From positions 1-24,822 of IMG/VR virus record IMGVR_UViG_3300017923_000011: a DNA stretch of 24,822 bases. One strand, given 5' to 3'. The stretch comes from a virus. The position numbers and the translations under genes are program-made. This document shows, one piece after another, positions 13,430-20,507 of this stretch. A model generated the notes under the pieces. It searched no databases. It saw nothing but the letters and a program-made list of their open reading frames with translations, and was not told where the DNA came from. Numbering within the stretch: the first letter of the stretch is position 1; each line of letters starts with the position of its first letter.

Positions 13430-13435
13430 TATAGT
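13430..13435 (+). promoter_or_regulatory. Extended -10 of a repeat-activated late promoter
   Basis: TATAGT at 13430-13435 is preceded by TG at 13427-13428, an extended -10. There is no clear -35; the 10-bp repeats occupy that region. Transcription would start near 13442. Confidence 0.5.
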
Positions 13436-13453
13436 ATATGGTGTAGAGGTATA

Positions 13454-13538
13454 GAAAAATCCTGGAACACCATGTGCTGTAGTATATGCCTTAGCTATAT
13501 CAATTTGATTCTTAGGAAACGCAGCATTCTAGGATTTT
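13454..13538 (+). ncRNA. Structured leader or short RNA before a terminator
   Basis: AAAATCCTGGAA (13456-13467) pairs with TTCTAGGATTTT (13527-13538) over 12 bp with one G-U pair. An inner TGCTG (13475-13479) pairs with CAGCA (13522-13526). Between them small stems are possible, suggesting a branched fold. No coding potential or ribosome binding site is seen in 13400-13670. It may be a phage small RNA or an antitermination leader. Confidence 0.5.
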
Positions 13539-13567
13539 AAGCTCTGGTTGATTAGCCGGAGCTTTTT
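13539..13567 (+). terminator. Rho-independent terminator after the late leader
   Basis: AAGCTCTGG (13539-13547) pairs with CCGGAGCTT (13556-13564) over 9 bp with one G-U pair, loop TTGATTAG, T tract to 13567. Transcripts from the promoter at 13430 should end here unless read-through is promoted. Confidence 0.85.
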
Positions 13568-13681
13568 CTGTATCCAGCAAATAAAAACTGTATAGCTAAA
13601 TATAGTTTTATATATCAAACATAAATGATAGAATAGATGTGAATCAAAATATCATATATAAATTATTAATAAGGAGTAATC

Positions 13682-14443
13682 ATGTGTCTTGATTATCAAC
13701 AATGGATAAGAATTGAAAACTGTATTTTAAAAGACGAAAATTATAAAAAAGATGATTTGTTGAAAGAACTCGAGAGCCATAAGAGTGTTCTTCGATTAGA
13801 TGCTAAATATTTTAGAGCTAGATTAATCACTAAATCAAACGAGAATAAAATGAATAAATTTATGAGTGATGATAAGTATTTTGGTTTTCCTGCTTCTGGA
13901 TGTGGTGCACCGAATCCTGAGAATGAGATTAAACCAGGTCGATGCAATAGAGAAAATGAATCAGTACTCTATTTAGCGGAAGATAAATATACAGCTTTAG
14001 CTGAAGTGAGACCTGGGAAACGACAAAGAGTAAACATTGCTGAATTTAAGCTAAAAAGAGAAGCGAGAGTAATAGATATCATTTATAATGATTCGAACGA
14101 TCCGAATTCATTGTTTACTTGGATAGCTTTTTACTTTTACATTGTTTACAACGATAATGAAGAATATTATAAAATAACCCAGCATATTGCACAGATTATA
14201 AAAGAAGCTGGTTATGATGGGATAAGATTTAGTAGCTCGCTATCAGCAAATGGAATGAATATAGTTTTGTTTGATATAGAATCGGGAGAATGTTTGAATT
14301 CAAAAGTTTACCAGACAATATCATTATTGCATTATGCTGAAGAGCAAATACCAAGAGAAAACAATGAAAAACTATTACCAAGATCTATTACAAATAAATT
14401 TTCAAATAATCAAATAAATTGGTTCTTAGATCAATTCAATTAA
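13682..14443 (+). CDS. RES-domain protein (possible NAD+-consuming toxin-like cargo)
   Basis: 253 residues, start ATG 13682 with AAGGAGTAATC upstream. The RES signature is clear: FRARL (Arg, residues 44-48), PGRCNRENESVLYLAED, then YTALAEVRPG (Glu near 108), and a later SSSLSANGMNIVLF containing Ser/Asn. In characterised RES proteins these residues bind and degrade NAD+. A long C-terminal extension (after about residue 215) is not part of the domain. No Xre-type antitoxin gene adjoins, so it is not a standard Xre-RES pair. It lies between two terminators, AT-rich and isolated, as expected for a moron that is expressed independently. A defence or exclusion role is inference. Confidence 0.82.
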   Translation: MCLDYQQWIRIENCILKDENYKKDDLLKELESHKSVLRLDAKYFRARLITKSNENKMNKFMSDDKYFGFPASGCGAPNPENEIKPGRCNRENESVLYLAEDKYTALAEVRPGKRQRVNIAEFKLKREARVIDIIYNDSNDPNSLFTWIAFYFYIVYNDNEEYYKITQHIAQIIKEAGYDGIRFSSSLSANGMNIVLFDIESGECLNSKVYQTISLLHYAEEQIPRENNEKLLPRSITNKFSNNQINWFLDQFN

Positions 14444-14509
14444 TCGTAAAGATAAAAAAATACTTTAAAGGTCATATAAGAGTGACATACAGAATTGTAA
14501 AAATAACGG

Positions 14510-14541
14510 AAGCTCTGATGCAAAAACGATTAGAGTTTTTT
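14510..14541 (+). terminator. Terminator after the RES gene
   Basis: AAGCTCTGAT (14510-14519) pairs with ATTAGAGTTT (14529-14538) including two G-U pairs, loop GCAAAAACG, followed by T residues. It shares the AAGCTCTG opening with the terminator at 13539, so the RES gene is bracketed by similar hairpins. The rest of 14444-14654 shows nothing else. Confidence 0.65.
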
Positions 14542-14654
14542 ATATAGGTGGAATAAGGTTATGATAATTGTGAAATATTAAGCTCTATATTGTTAAGACG
14601 ATTAAAAAATTCTTTGTTTTTTATGTATTAAACTAAAAACAGGAGGTGGTCTTG

Positions 14655-15023
14655 ATGCCCTGGAAACCAAAAAGCATCTGTAACTATCCTGGGTGTCAAA
14701 CGCTGACCCATGATAGATACTGCGAGAAACACAAAAAAGAAATGATGAAGATTCAGAATGAGCGAAGCTCAAAGATGTACACCTATCAGTGGCGAAAAGC
14801 CAGCAAAGACTTTCTTAAGAAGCATCCCCTGTGTGTTCACTGCGAGAGAGAAGGAAGATTGATTCCGGCAACAGAGGTGGACCACATCAAAGCCCACGGT
14901 GGAAACCTTAAACTCTTTTGGAATAAAAACAACTGGCAGGCTTTATGTAAGAGCTGTCACTCCAAGAAGACTGCTGAAGAAGATGGTGGCTTTGGAAATT
15001 TTCCTAAACCTATGAGGGGGTAG
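14655..15023 (+). CDS. HNH endonuclease of the phage packaging type
   Basis: 122 residues. ATG 14655 is chosen because AGGAGGTGG (14641-14649) is at ideal spacing; GTG 14646 falls inside it. The N-terminus has a zinc knuckle (CNYPGCQ ... YCEKH). The core is the HNH: CVHCEREGRLIPATEVDHIK with AHGG, then NNWQALCKSCHSKKT. In HK97-like phages this HNH works with terminase at cos and is encoded just before the small terminase gene. Here TerS is 7.3 kb away because the methyltransferase, homing endonuclease, amidoligase and XRE modules intervene. Confidence 0.92.
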   Translation: MPWKPKSICNYPGCQTLTHDRYCEKHKKEMMKIQNERSSKMYTYQWRKASKDFLKKHPLCVHCEREGRLIPATEVDHIKAHGGNLKLFWNKNNWQALCKSCHSKKTAEEDGGFGNFPKPMRG

Positions 15024-15105
15024 GGGGTCTGAATCCCTACAGAAGCCTTAAAACGACAACGCGCCAGGGTAACGTGTGAAAAATCGCGAAAATCGCAAGG
15101 GGGGT
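15018..15105 (+). other. Candidate cos / packaging region
   Basis: Immediately after the HNH stop is a GC-rich noncoding block unlike its AT-rich surroundings. It contains TAGGG (15021-15025) facing CCCTA (15035-15039), direct repeats AAAATCGC at 15080 and 15089 (9 bp apart), and a G run at 15099-15104. cos sites of HNH-type phages usually lie here. The remainder, 15106-15265, is AT-rich with nothing recognised. Confidence 0.45.
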
Positions 15106-15265
15106 ATCTCCAGACAATTTTCAATAAGAATTAATGATTAATAATCGCCTATAAATTCTATGAATACTAGGTTATAGTGATTAATTAAACAGAAGTATGT
15201 AAAACAAAAATGAACTTAATATAACTTTAAAAACATATGATTTCATATAGTTTTTTAAGAAATTT

Positions 15266-15296
15266 AGCCTTTAGACTTAAGTCTAGGGCTTTTTTT
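15266..15296 (+). terminator. Terminator before the methyltransferase gene
   Basis: AGCC and TAGAC pair with GTCTA and GGCT across a TTAA loop, with a small internal mismatch, followed by seven T residues (15290-15296). It separates the HNH/cos region from the ParB-methyltransferase gene. Confidence 0.8.
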
Positions 15297-15319
15297 ATGC
15301 AATAAAGGGAGGAAATCTA

Positions 15320-16564
15320 ATGAAACATGATATGAATATAAGAAGAATACCAGTAACTGATATTAACCCTGCAGAATACAATCCTAGAAAGAATTTAAAG
15401 CCGGGAGATCCAGCGTATGAAAAACTTAGAAGGTCCATGACTGAGTTTGGATATGTTGAGCCAATCATATGGAATGAAGAGACAGGAAATATTGTTGGTG
15501 GACATCAGAGATATAAGATCCTTTTGGAAGAAGGACAAACAGAAGTTGAATGTGTAGTAGTTAAACTTTCTCCAGAAAGAGAGAAGGCATTAAATGTAGC
15601 TCTAAATAAAGTAACAGGAGACTGGGAGATTAAAGCTTTGGCAGATTTAATTAAAGGACTTGAAGCTCAGGATTTTGATGTTACCCTGACTGGATTTGAT
15701 GCTGCGGAGATTGAGGACCTTTTTACCCGGGTTCATGATAAGGATGTCAGTGATGATGATTTTGACGTTGAGGCAGCTTTAAAAGAAAACCCAATTTCAA
15801 GACAAGGCGATATTTGGCTATTAGGAAAACACCGACTTATGTGTGGGGATAGCACCAAATCTGAAAACTTTGACAAGTTGATGAATGGGAAAAAAACAAA
15901 CCTGGTAGTAACAGATCCCCCATATGGCGTTTCTTATGATGGAAGTCAAGGCTCTATACAAAACGATAATTTGAAAGATGATGAATTCTACGGTTTTCTC
16001 CATGCTGCATTTAAGAACATGGAAAGTGTTATGGCGGACGATGCCTCTATCTATGTATTCCATGCAGATACCAAAGGCTATATTTTCAGAAAGGCATTTC
16101 AGGATGCTGGATTCTATCTTTCTGGTGTCTGTCAGTGGGTGAAACAATCTTTGGTATTAGGACGAAGCCCATATCAATGGAAACATGAACCGTGTCTTTT
16201 TGGGTGGAAGAAAAAAGGAAAACACAAATGGTATGCAGGGCGATCTGAAACTACAATATGGGAATTTGATAAACCTTCTAAGAGCAGTCTTCATAGTACG
16301 ATGAAACCTGTTCCCTTAATTGCGTATCCCGTGAAGAATAGTTCAAGTGTAAATTCAATTGTTGTGGATCCTTTTGGGGGATCGGGGAGTACTTTAATTG
16401 CATGTGAACAAGTTGATCGAATTTGTTATATGGCTGAACTCGATGAGAAATTTGTAGATGTTATTACAAAAAGGTTTATAGACCATATTGGGACAGATGA
16501 AGATGTCTACCTCTTGAGAGATGGAGAAAAAATTCAATATAGAGATTTGCCAAAGGAGCAGTAG
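15320..16564 (+). CDS. ParB-like domain fused to a DNA methyltransferase
   Basis: 414 residues with GGGAGG before ATG 15320. The N-terminal ParB/sulfiredoxin-like part (about 1-120) includes VTDINPAEYNPRKN and IVGGHQRYKIL. The C-terminal part is a beta-class amino-methyltransferase: motif IV DPPYGV (near residue 199) precedes motif I VVDPFGGSGST (near 351), with MKPVPLIAYPVKNSS between. Both catalytic motifs are intact, giving a likely N6-adenine or N4-cytosine enzyme. No cognate restriction enzyme is adjacent, so it is an orphan phage methylase, probably masking phage DNA or marking packaging sites. Target sequence unknown. Confidence 0.92.
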   Translation: MKHDMNIRRIPVTDINPAEYNPRKNLKPGDPAYEKLRRSMTEFGYVEPIIWNEETGNIVGGHQRYKILLEEGQTEVECVVVKLSPEREKALNVALNKVTGDWEIKALADLIKGLEAQDFDVTLTGFDAAEIEDLFTRVHDKDVSDDDFDVEAALKENPISRQGDIWLLGKHRLMCGDSTKSENFDKLMNGKKTNLVVTDPPYGVSYDGSQGSIQNDNLKDDEFYGFLHAAFKNMESVMADDASIYVFHADTKGYIFRKAFQDAGFYLSGVCQWVKQSLVLGRSPYQWKHEPCLFGWKKKGKHKWYAGRSETTIWEFDKPSKSSLHSTMKPVPLIAYPVKNSSSVNSIVVDPFGGSGSTLIACEQVDRICYMAELDEKFVDVITKRFIDHIGTDEDVYLLRDGEKIQYRDLPKEQ

Positions 16565-16607
16565 ACATAATAGTTATGAGCTCTTTTTAATTTTAGTGGG
16601 TGATTAA

Positions 16608-17084
16608 ATGAAAGAAGTTGAAATTACACAAGGTAAAGTCGTTATGGTTAGTGATGAAGATTACAAAAAAATATCTAAATTCAATTGGTCTTATAGCGCA
16701 TCAACTGGTTACGCAGTTCGAAAAGGAAGAAAAAATCAAAACGAACCCCGTACCGTTCATATGCATAGAGCAATAATGAATGCTAAAGTGAATATGCAGG
16801 TGGATCATATTAATGGAAATAAACTAGATAATAGACGTTCTAATCTAAGATTTGCATCTGTACAGAAAAATGCATTTAATAGAAAAAAACCTAAAGTTAA
16901 ATGCACTTCTAAATATAAAGGTGTATTGAAGCGAAAAAATTCTATCAAGTGGGAAGCAAGGATAAAGTTCAATAATAAGGCGATATATTTAGGAAGGTTT
17001 GTTAACGAAGAAGATGCTGCTAAAGCCTATAATAAAGCTGCACTAAAATATTTTGGTGAATTCGCTAGGTGTAATAATATATAG
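16608..17084 (+). CDS. HNH-AP2 homing endonuclease, intact
   Basis: 158 residues. The N-terminal half has MVSDEDYKKISKFNWSYS, RTVHMHRAIMN and the HNH core VDHINGNKLDNRRSNLRFAS, with H, N and H in place. The C-terminal half is an AP2-like DNA-binding domain: SKYKGVLKRKNSIKWEARI, then YLGRFVNEEDAAKAYNKAA. It is free-standing, AT-rich and inserted directly after the methyltransferase gene. The related but frameshifted gene at 3382-4214 has extra zinc ribbons. Ribosome binding site (GTGGGTGA) is modest. Confidence 0.9.
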   Translation: MKEVEITQGKVVMVSDEDYKKISKFNWSYSASTGYAVRKGRKNQNEPRTVHMHRAIMNAKVNMQVDHINGNKLDNRRSNLRFASVQKNAFNRKKPKVKCTSKYKGVLKRKNSIKWEARIKFNNKAIYLGRFVNEEDAAKAYNKAALKYFGEFARCNNI

Positions 17085-17156
17085 AGTAGGAAAGAAATTA
17101 TTATATCAAAGATAGAAGAATCTAAAATAGTATACAGTATATTTTCAATAAATGAC

Positions 17157-17187
17157 TTGATAATTATCCCCTTTAGAGTGATATATG
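17157..17187 (+). promoter_or_regulatory. Amidoligase-module promoter, copy 1
   Basis: TTGATA (17157-17162), 19 bp, then TATATG (17182-17187) with TG one base upstream (extended -10). The spacer ends in CTTTAGAGTGA. It drives the amidoligase gene. Confidence 0.7.
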
Positions 17188-17231
17188 TATATAAGAAAAA
17201 AACACACTCAGGACCAGAAAGGGGAAAGAAG

Positions 17232-18155
17232 ATGGAAAACAAGGAATTTTTAAAAAGCAGATTTGGAATAGAAATAGAAATGACGGGAATCAAAAGAAGA
17301 AAGGCAGCAAAGATAGTAGCAGAACACTTAGGTGGAGAGGTAGAGGAACTTCACGATTACTACGGAACCTTTAAAATAGAAGGACCGGACGGAAGAATAT
17401 GGAAAATAATGTACGACGGAAGCATTTACAACCAGAGAAAATATGGAGGGCAGAAGGTTTCAGCATCAAAAGAATACAGCGTAGAGTTGGTAAGCCCCAT
17501 ACTGACTTACGAAAAAGACATGAAGGACCTTCAGGAGATGGTGAGAAAACTTAGAAAGGCCGGAGCCTTTTCAGAAAAACAAAACTGCACCGGCATCCAC
17601 ATCCACCTTGACGGACTGGAACACACTCCAAGATCCTTAAGAAACTTTATAAACATCATTTACTCAAGAAACGACCTTTTATACGAAGCCTTGCAGATAG
17701 AACAAAGAAGGATGAACTACTGCAAAAAGATGGATAAGAGCTTAGTAGAAAGAATGAACAAGGTAAAACCCACAAGCTTCAGACAGATAGAAGACATATG
17801 GTACAGAGGATACAGCGACAGAAGAGAAAGACACTACCATCAAAGCAGATACCACTTTTTAAACCTTCACAGCTTTTTCAACGGATGCGGTACGGTAGAA
17901 CTTAGAGGCTTCAACGGAACCCTCCATGCAGGAAAGATCAGAAGCTTTGTAGTACTAGCCTTAGGGATGAACCACCAGGCCTTAACCCAAAAGAGCGCCA
18001 GCAGTAAGAAACCTCAGATTGAAAACCCTAAGTTTTCCATGAGAACCTGGCTTAACAGAATCGGCTTCATAGGAAAAGACTTTAAAAACTGCCGAGAACA
18101 CCTTTGCAAGCATCTTGAGGGAAGCGCAGCCTGGAGATTTCCAAGAGCCGCATAG
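17232..18155 (+). CDS. Phage amidoligase-family enzyme (ATP-grasp/COOH-NH2 ligase type)
   Basis: 307 residues. ATG 17232 (GAAAGGGG upstream) is chosen over an in-frame start at 17157, which falls inside the promoter. RFGIEIEMTG at the N-terminus, the conserved Asp in IMYDGSIY, SVELVSPILTY, and NCTGIHIHLDGLEHTPR (metal-binding His) are standard amidoligase signatures. TVELRGFNGTLHAGKIRSF closes the catalytic domain. The family forms amide bonds between a carboxylate and an amine. After about residue 262 a separate domain follows (NPKFSMRTWLNRIG ... HLEGSAAWR) that recurs in the protein at 19556-20320. A gamma-glutamylcyclotransferase gene follows, a classic partner. Substrate unknown. Confidence 0.88.
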   Translation: MENKEFLKSRFGIEIEMTGIKRRKAAKIVAEHLGGEVEELHDYYGTFKIEGPDGRIWKIMYDGSIYNQRKYGGQKVSASKEYSVELVSPILTYEKDMKDLQEMVRKLRKAGAFSEKQNCTGIHIHLDGLEHTPRSLRNFINIIYSRNDLLYEALQIEQRRMNYCKKMDKSLVERMNKVKPTSFRQIEDIWYRGYSDRRERHYHQSRYHFLNLHSFFNGCGTVELRGFNGTLHAGKIRSFVVLALGMNHQALTQKSASSKKPQIENPKFSMRTWLNRIGFIGKDFKNCREHLCKHLEGSAAWRFPRAA

Positions 18156-18157
18156 TT

Positions 18158-18270
18158 AAGGCGGCTGAAAGCCACATAGGGGGAAACCCCTCTTAAGTCG
18201 GTAGAATGGATTGCCAATCAAGTTATAAAGGCACACAGGGAAAGCTGAAGGGGTAAAACCGCCCTTCAAG
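18158..18270 (+). ncRNA. Structured RNA candidate between amidoligase and GGCT genes
   Basis: The 131-bp gap is GC-rich and full of short hairpins: GGCT-GAA-AGCC (18163-18173), AGGGG-GAAA-CCCCT with a GNRA loop (18178-18191), GATT-GCC-AATC (18209-18219), and TGAAGGG/CCCTTCA (18246-18252 with 18262-18268). GGCGG (18160-18164) can pair with CCGCC (18259-18263), closing the whole element but competing with hairpins 1 and 4. No ORF or T tract is present. The GGCT start codon is 16 bases downstream. It may be a cis-regulatory leader, a processing site or a trans-acting RNA. Confidence 0.55.
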
Positions 18271-18286
18271 AAAGGATAGAGTAAAG

Positions 18287-18751
18287 ATGAAAGAAGAAAA
18301 AAGATTAAACATAGCCTACGGATCAAACCTTAATTTACAGCAGATAGCTGTGAGATGTCCGACTGCAAAGGTTTATGGAAAAGGAATTTTAAAAGGATAT
18401 AGACTTTTGTTTAAAGGTCAGAAGAACGGTGCCTACTGCACAGTAGAAAAGAAGAAAGGTGGAGAAGTTCCTGTAATAGTCTGGGAGCTTCAACCGGAAG
18501 ATGAAAGAGCCCTTGATTATTACGAGGGATTCCCTAGATTTTATGACAAGAAAGATGTGAAGGTAACTCTTGAAAATGGTAAGACAATTACAGCCATGGT
18601 GTATATTATGACTGACAAGGTACTCGACAGGATACATCTGAACCTGCCGAGCAAAGCTTATCTGGATACAGTGAAAAAAGGATATGAAGCTGCAGGATTT
18701 GATTTGAAATTTATAGACGAAGCTCTCGAGATAAGCGATAAAGCTATTTAG
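18287..18751 (+). CDS. Gamma-glutamylcyclotransferase-family protein (GGCT/AIG2 fold)
   Basis: 154 residues, start ATG 18287 with AAAGGA upstream. IAYGSNL (residues 9-15) is the substrate loop of the GGCT/AIG2 fold. ERALDYYEGFPRFYDKKDV carries the catalytic Glu (E80), and the C-terminus has LPSKAYLDTVKKGYEAAGFD. The family releases 5-oxoproline from gamma-glutamyl-amine bonds, so it could reverse or trim bonds made by the amidoligase encoded just upstream. It is probably in the same transcript, separated by the structured RNA candidate. Confidence 0.9.
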   Translation: MKEEKRLNIAYGSNLNLQQIAVRCPTAKVYGKGILKGYRLLFKGQKNGAYCTVEKKKGGEVPVIVWELQPEDERALDYYEGFPRFYDKKDVKVTLENGKTITAMVYIMTDKVLDRIHLNLPSKAYLDTVKKGYEAAGFDLKFIDEALEISDKAI

Positions 18752-18809
18752 AAACACCCATCGAAGTATATATAACCATAAAAATATACATTATTTCTTT
18801 AAATTCTTC

Positions 18810-18840
18810 TTGCAATTATGTGCTTTTAGAGTGATATATA
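18810..18840 (+). promoter_or_regulatory. Amidoligase-module promoter, copy 2
   Basis: TTGCAA (18810-18815), 19 bp, TATATA (18835-18840) with extended TG. The spacer ends CTTTTAGAGTGA. It faces the gene at 18880. Confidence 0.7.
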
Positions 18841-18879
18841 GTAGTACCAAAAGAATTTAAAAGCAAGGAGGAAAAGAAA

Positions 18880-19071
18880 ATGATGATAAAGAAAAAAGAC
18901 AGATTCGAAAACAATAGAGGTAAAATCTACGAGATAGCAGGTAAATGGGGTAGGGATTACATACTTTCACCGGTCAACGACGAAGATGACATCTGCCTAA
19001 TCTACAGCTTAGGTGAGATGGAAGATTTCATCAGTTCAAGAGATTTCAAAAGACTGGGAGGTATTAAGTAA
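18880..19071 (+). CDS. Small protein of the amidoligase module, 63 aa
   Basis: ATG 18880 (second ATG at 18883) with AAGGAGG at 18865-18871. The sequence is charged (KKKDRFENNRGKIYEIAGKW ... EMEDFISSRDFKRL) and resembles a compact beta-strand fold with a C-terminal helix. Its stop overlaps the next ATG as TAATG, so the two are coupled. No domain is recognised. It is controlled by its own promoter of the shared TTTAGAG type. Confidence 0.7.
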   Translation: MMIKKKDRFENNRGKIYEIAGKWGRDYILSPVNDEDDICLIYSLGEMEDFISSRDFKRLGGIK

Positions 19072-19385
19072 TGAGAGCATTATTTGGAAGAAAGATTTGC
19101 AACTTAAAAGAACTTAAACAACTTACTGACCAAGCTATAAAAGAAGGCAGGAAAGGCCAACCATGCACCATAATCAGAGAAGTAAAACTAAAGGACGATG
19201 ACTTCAGAGATTTTGCAAATGATTTTTTAAAAGACCAGACTTGGATAAACAAAGATGATGGCGGTATCAACGACAAAGGTGAAGTTCGATGCATACGAGT
19301 AACCAACATAGAAACTGATGAGAAGGTTCTGGTAAATACAGAAGGATACGATTATCCTTGCTACACAGCTTTAGAGCTTCAGTAG
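19071..19385 (+). CDS. Conserved-type protein of the amidoligase module, 104 aa
   Basis: The N-terminus (LFGRKICNLKELKQLTDQAI) is followed by KEGRKGQPCTIIREVKLKDD, DFANDFLKDQTWINKDDGG and GEVRCIRVTNIETDEKVLVN. The pattern DDGG...GEVxCIRV and YDYPCYTALEL recurs in small proteins near phage amidoligases; possibly the family called DUF6329, but this is from memory and uncertain. It is soluble, with no enzymatic motif visible. An 18-bp stem terminator follows. Confidence 0.75.
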   Translation: MRALFGRKICNLKELKQLTDQAIKEGRKGQPCTIIREVKLKDDDFRDFANDFLKDQTWINKDDGGINDKGEVRCIRVTNIETDEKVLVNTEGYDYPCYTALELQ

Positions 19386-19416
19386 TTATAAAGGGAATGG
19401 CATCATTTTTAACTGG

Positions 19417-19470
19417 TGCACTAAATTATCCGCATTCAATTTAGCAGTGCGGGTAATTTAGTGCATTTTT
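19417..19470 (+). terminator. Strong terminator, 18-bp stem
   Basis: The left arm 19417-19434 (starts TGCACTAAATTA) pairs over 18 bp with 19448-19465 (ends AATTTAGTGCA), one G-U pair, 13-nt loop, then five T residues. It closes the transcript of the genes at 18880-19385. Confidence 0.85.
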
Positions 19471-19493
19471 ATATAATAAAATTCAAAAATACC

Positions 19494-19524
19494 TTGCTAT
19501 ATTCTGTGTTTAGAGTGATATATA
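19494..19524 (+). promoter_or_regulatory. Amidoligase-module promoter, copy 3
   Basis: TTGCTA (19494-19499), 19 bp, TATATA (19519-19524) with extended TG. The spacer ends GTTTAGAGTGA. It faces the gene at 19556. Confidence 0.7.
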
Positions 19525-19555
19525 TAAGTAACAAATAAATAGGGAGGTATGTTAA

Positions 19556-20320
19556 ATGGATCGAAAAGAAATGATTAAAAAACTAGAAGAGCATCTCGGT
19601 GTAGAACCCAGATATTTAGGAGTTCCAACTTTTAATTATGAAATCAGAACGGCTAATGAAATATTCACTATCGACAGGCTTGGAAGTATTACAAAAGAAG
19701 ATGGAGAAGCAGTAACTATGGAAGAGATAATAAATAAACCTGAGGCAGAAGAAAGCAATGTTAGAGCAGGAAACAGCATCTTAACCAATCAAGAACAGGG
19801 TAAACTTAAAATTAAAATAGACATGAAAGATCATTCGGCTGACAGCATTAAGAACATTATTAACATGCTTTACAGCAAGCAGCATTTAATTATGATGTCC
19901 TTCCAGACTGAAGAATATTTCATTGATGATGATTTTGCTGAGGAATTAAACAAAGAAGAGATAAATGGTTTAGAAGAATTAAAAGCAGCTATTGAAAAAC
20001 TCGGAAGAGATAGATGTCCAGGATTTAAGATTGACTTTGAACAGGAAATATTTACTTTCTATCTTAACGGATCAAGATTAAGTTCTGAAAGAGCTAAAGC
20101 CTTTAAAGACTTATGTTTCCTTATTTCAGAATATTCCAAGACCTTAAACTGGGCTTCATACAAGCAGGCCCAAAATGACAATCCAAAGTACGCCCTTAGA
20201 ACCTGGCTTATCCGCATAGGCATGAATGGGCCTAAGTACAAGGAAAGCAGGAGGACACTCCTTAAGCATCTGGAAGGCAGCAGTGCTTTTAGAAAGGTCG
20301 GTGATAAGGATGAAGCCTAA
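19556..20320 (+). CDS. Virulence-related-type protein sharing the amidoligase C-terminal domain
   Basis: 254 residues, GGGAGG before ATG 19556. The N-terminus MDRKEMIKKLEEHLGVEPRY with YLGVPTFNYEI is a recognisable clostridial phage family often called virulence-related. The middle (about 80-190) is mixed alpha/beta. The C-terminus (about residues 209-246), NPKYALRTWLIRIG to HLEGSSAFR, matches 22 of 38 positions in the amidoligase C-terminus at 18024-18137. The shared domain suggests the two proteins bind the same partner or substrate. The next gene start (20310) overlaps the stop. Confidence 0.75.
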   Translation: MDRKEMIKKLEEHLGVEPRYLGVPTFNYEIRTANEIFTIDRLGSITKEDGEAVTMEEIINKPEAEESNVRAGNSILTNQEQGKLKIKIDMKDHSADSIKNIINMLYSKQHLIMMSFQTEEYFIDDDFAEELNKEEINGLEELKAAIEKLGRDRCPGFKIDFEQEIFTFYLNGSRLSSERAKAFKDLCFLISEYSKTLNWASYKQAQNDNPKYALRTWLIRIGMNGPKYKESRRTLLKHLEGSSAFRKVGDKDEA

Positions 20321-20498
20321 GTGTAAACTTATAGGAGAAGATGGTAATATCTTTAATCTTATGGGAATAGTATCAAGAACACTAAAAGAAGCCGGACAAC
20401 CAGAAAAGGCAGATGAAATGATAAGTAAAATCACAAAAGAAGCTAAGTCTTATGACGAGGCTCTAGCCATCTTAATGGAATACGTTGATGTTGAGTAG
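20310..20498 (+). CDS. Small protein of the amidoligase module, 62 aa
   Basis: ATG 20310 is chosen over the upstream in-frame start because the conserved part begins at MKPKCKLIGEDGNIFNLMG, and GATAAGG provides a weak site. A helical second half follows (TLKEAGQPEKADEMISKITK, EALAILMEYV). It overlaps the previous gene by 11 bases. This small family is often found near phage amidoligase genes; function unknown. Confidence 0.75.
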   Translation: MKPKCKLIGEDGNIFNLMGIVSRTLKEAGQPEKADEMISKITKEAKSYDEALAILMEYVDVE

Positions 20499-20507
20499 GA
20501 GGATGAA

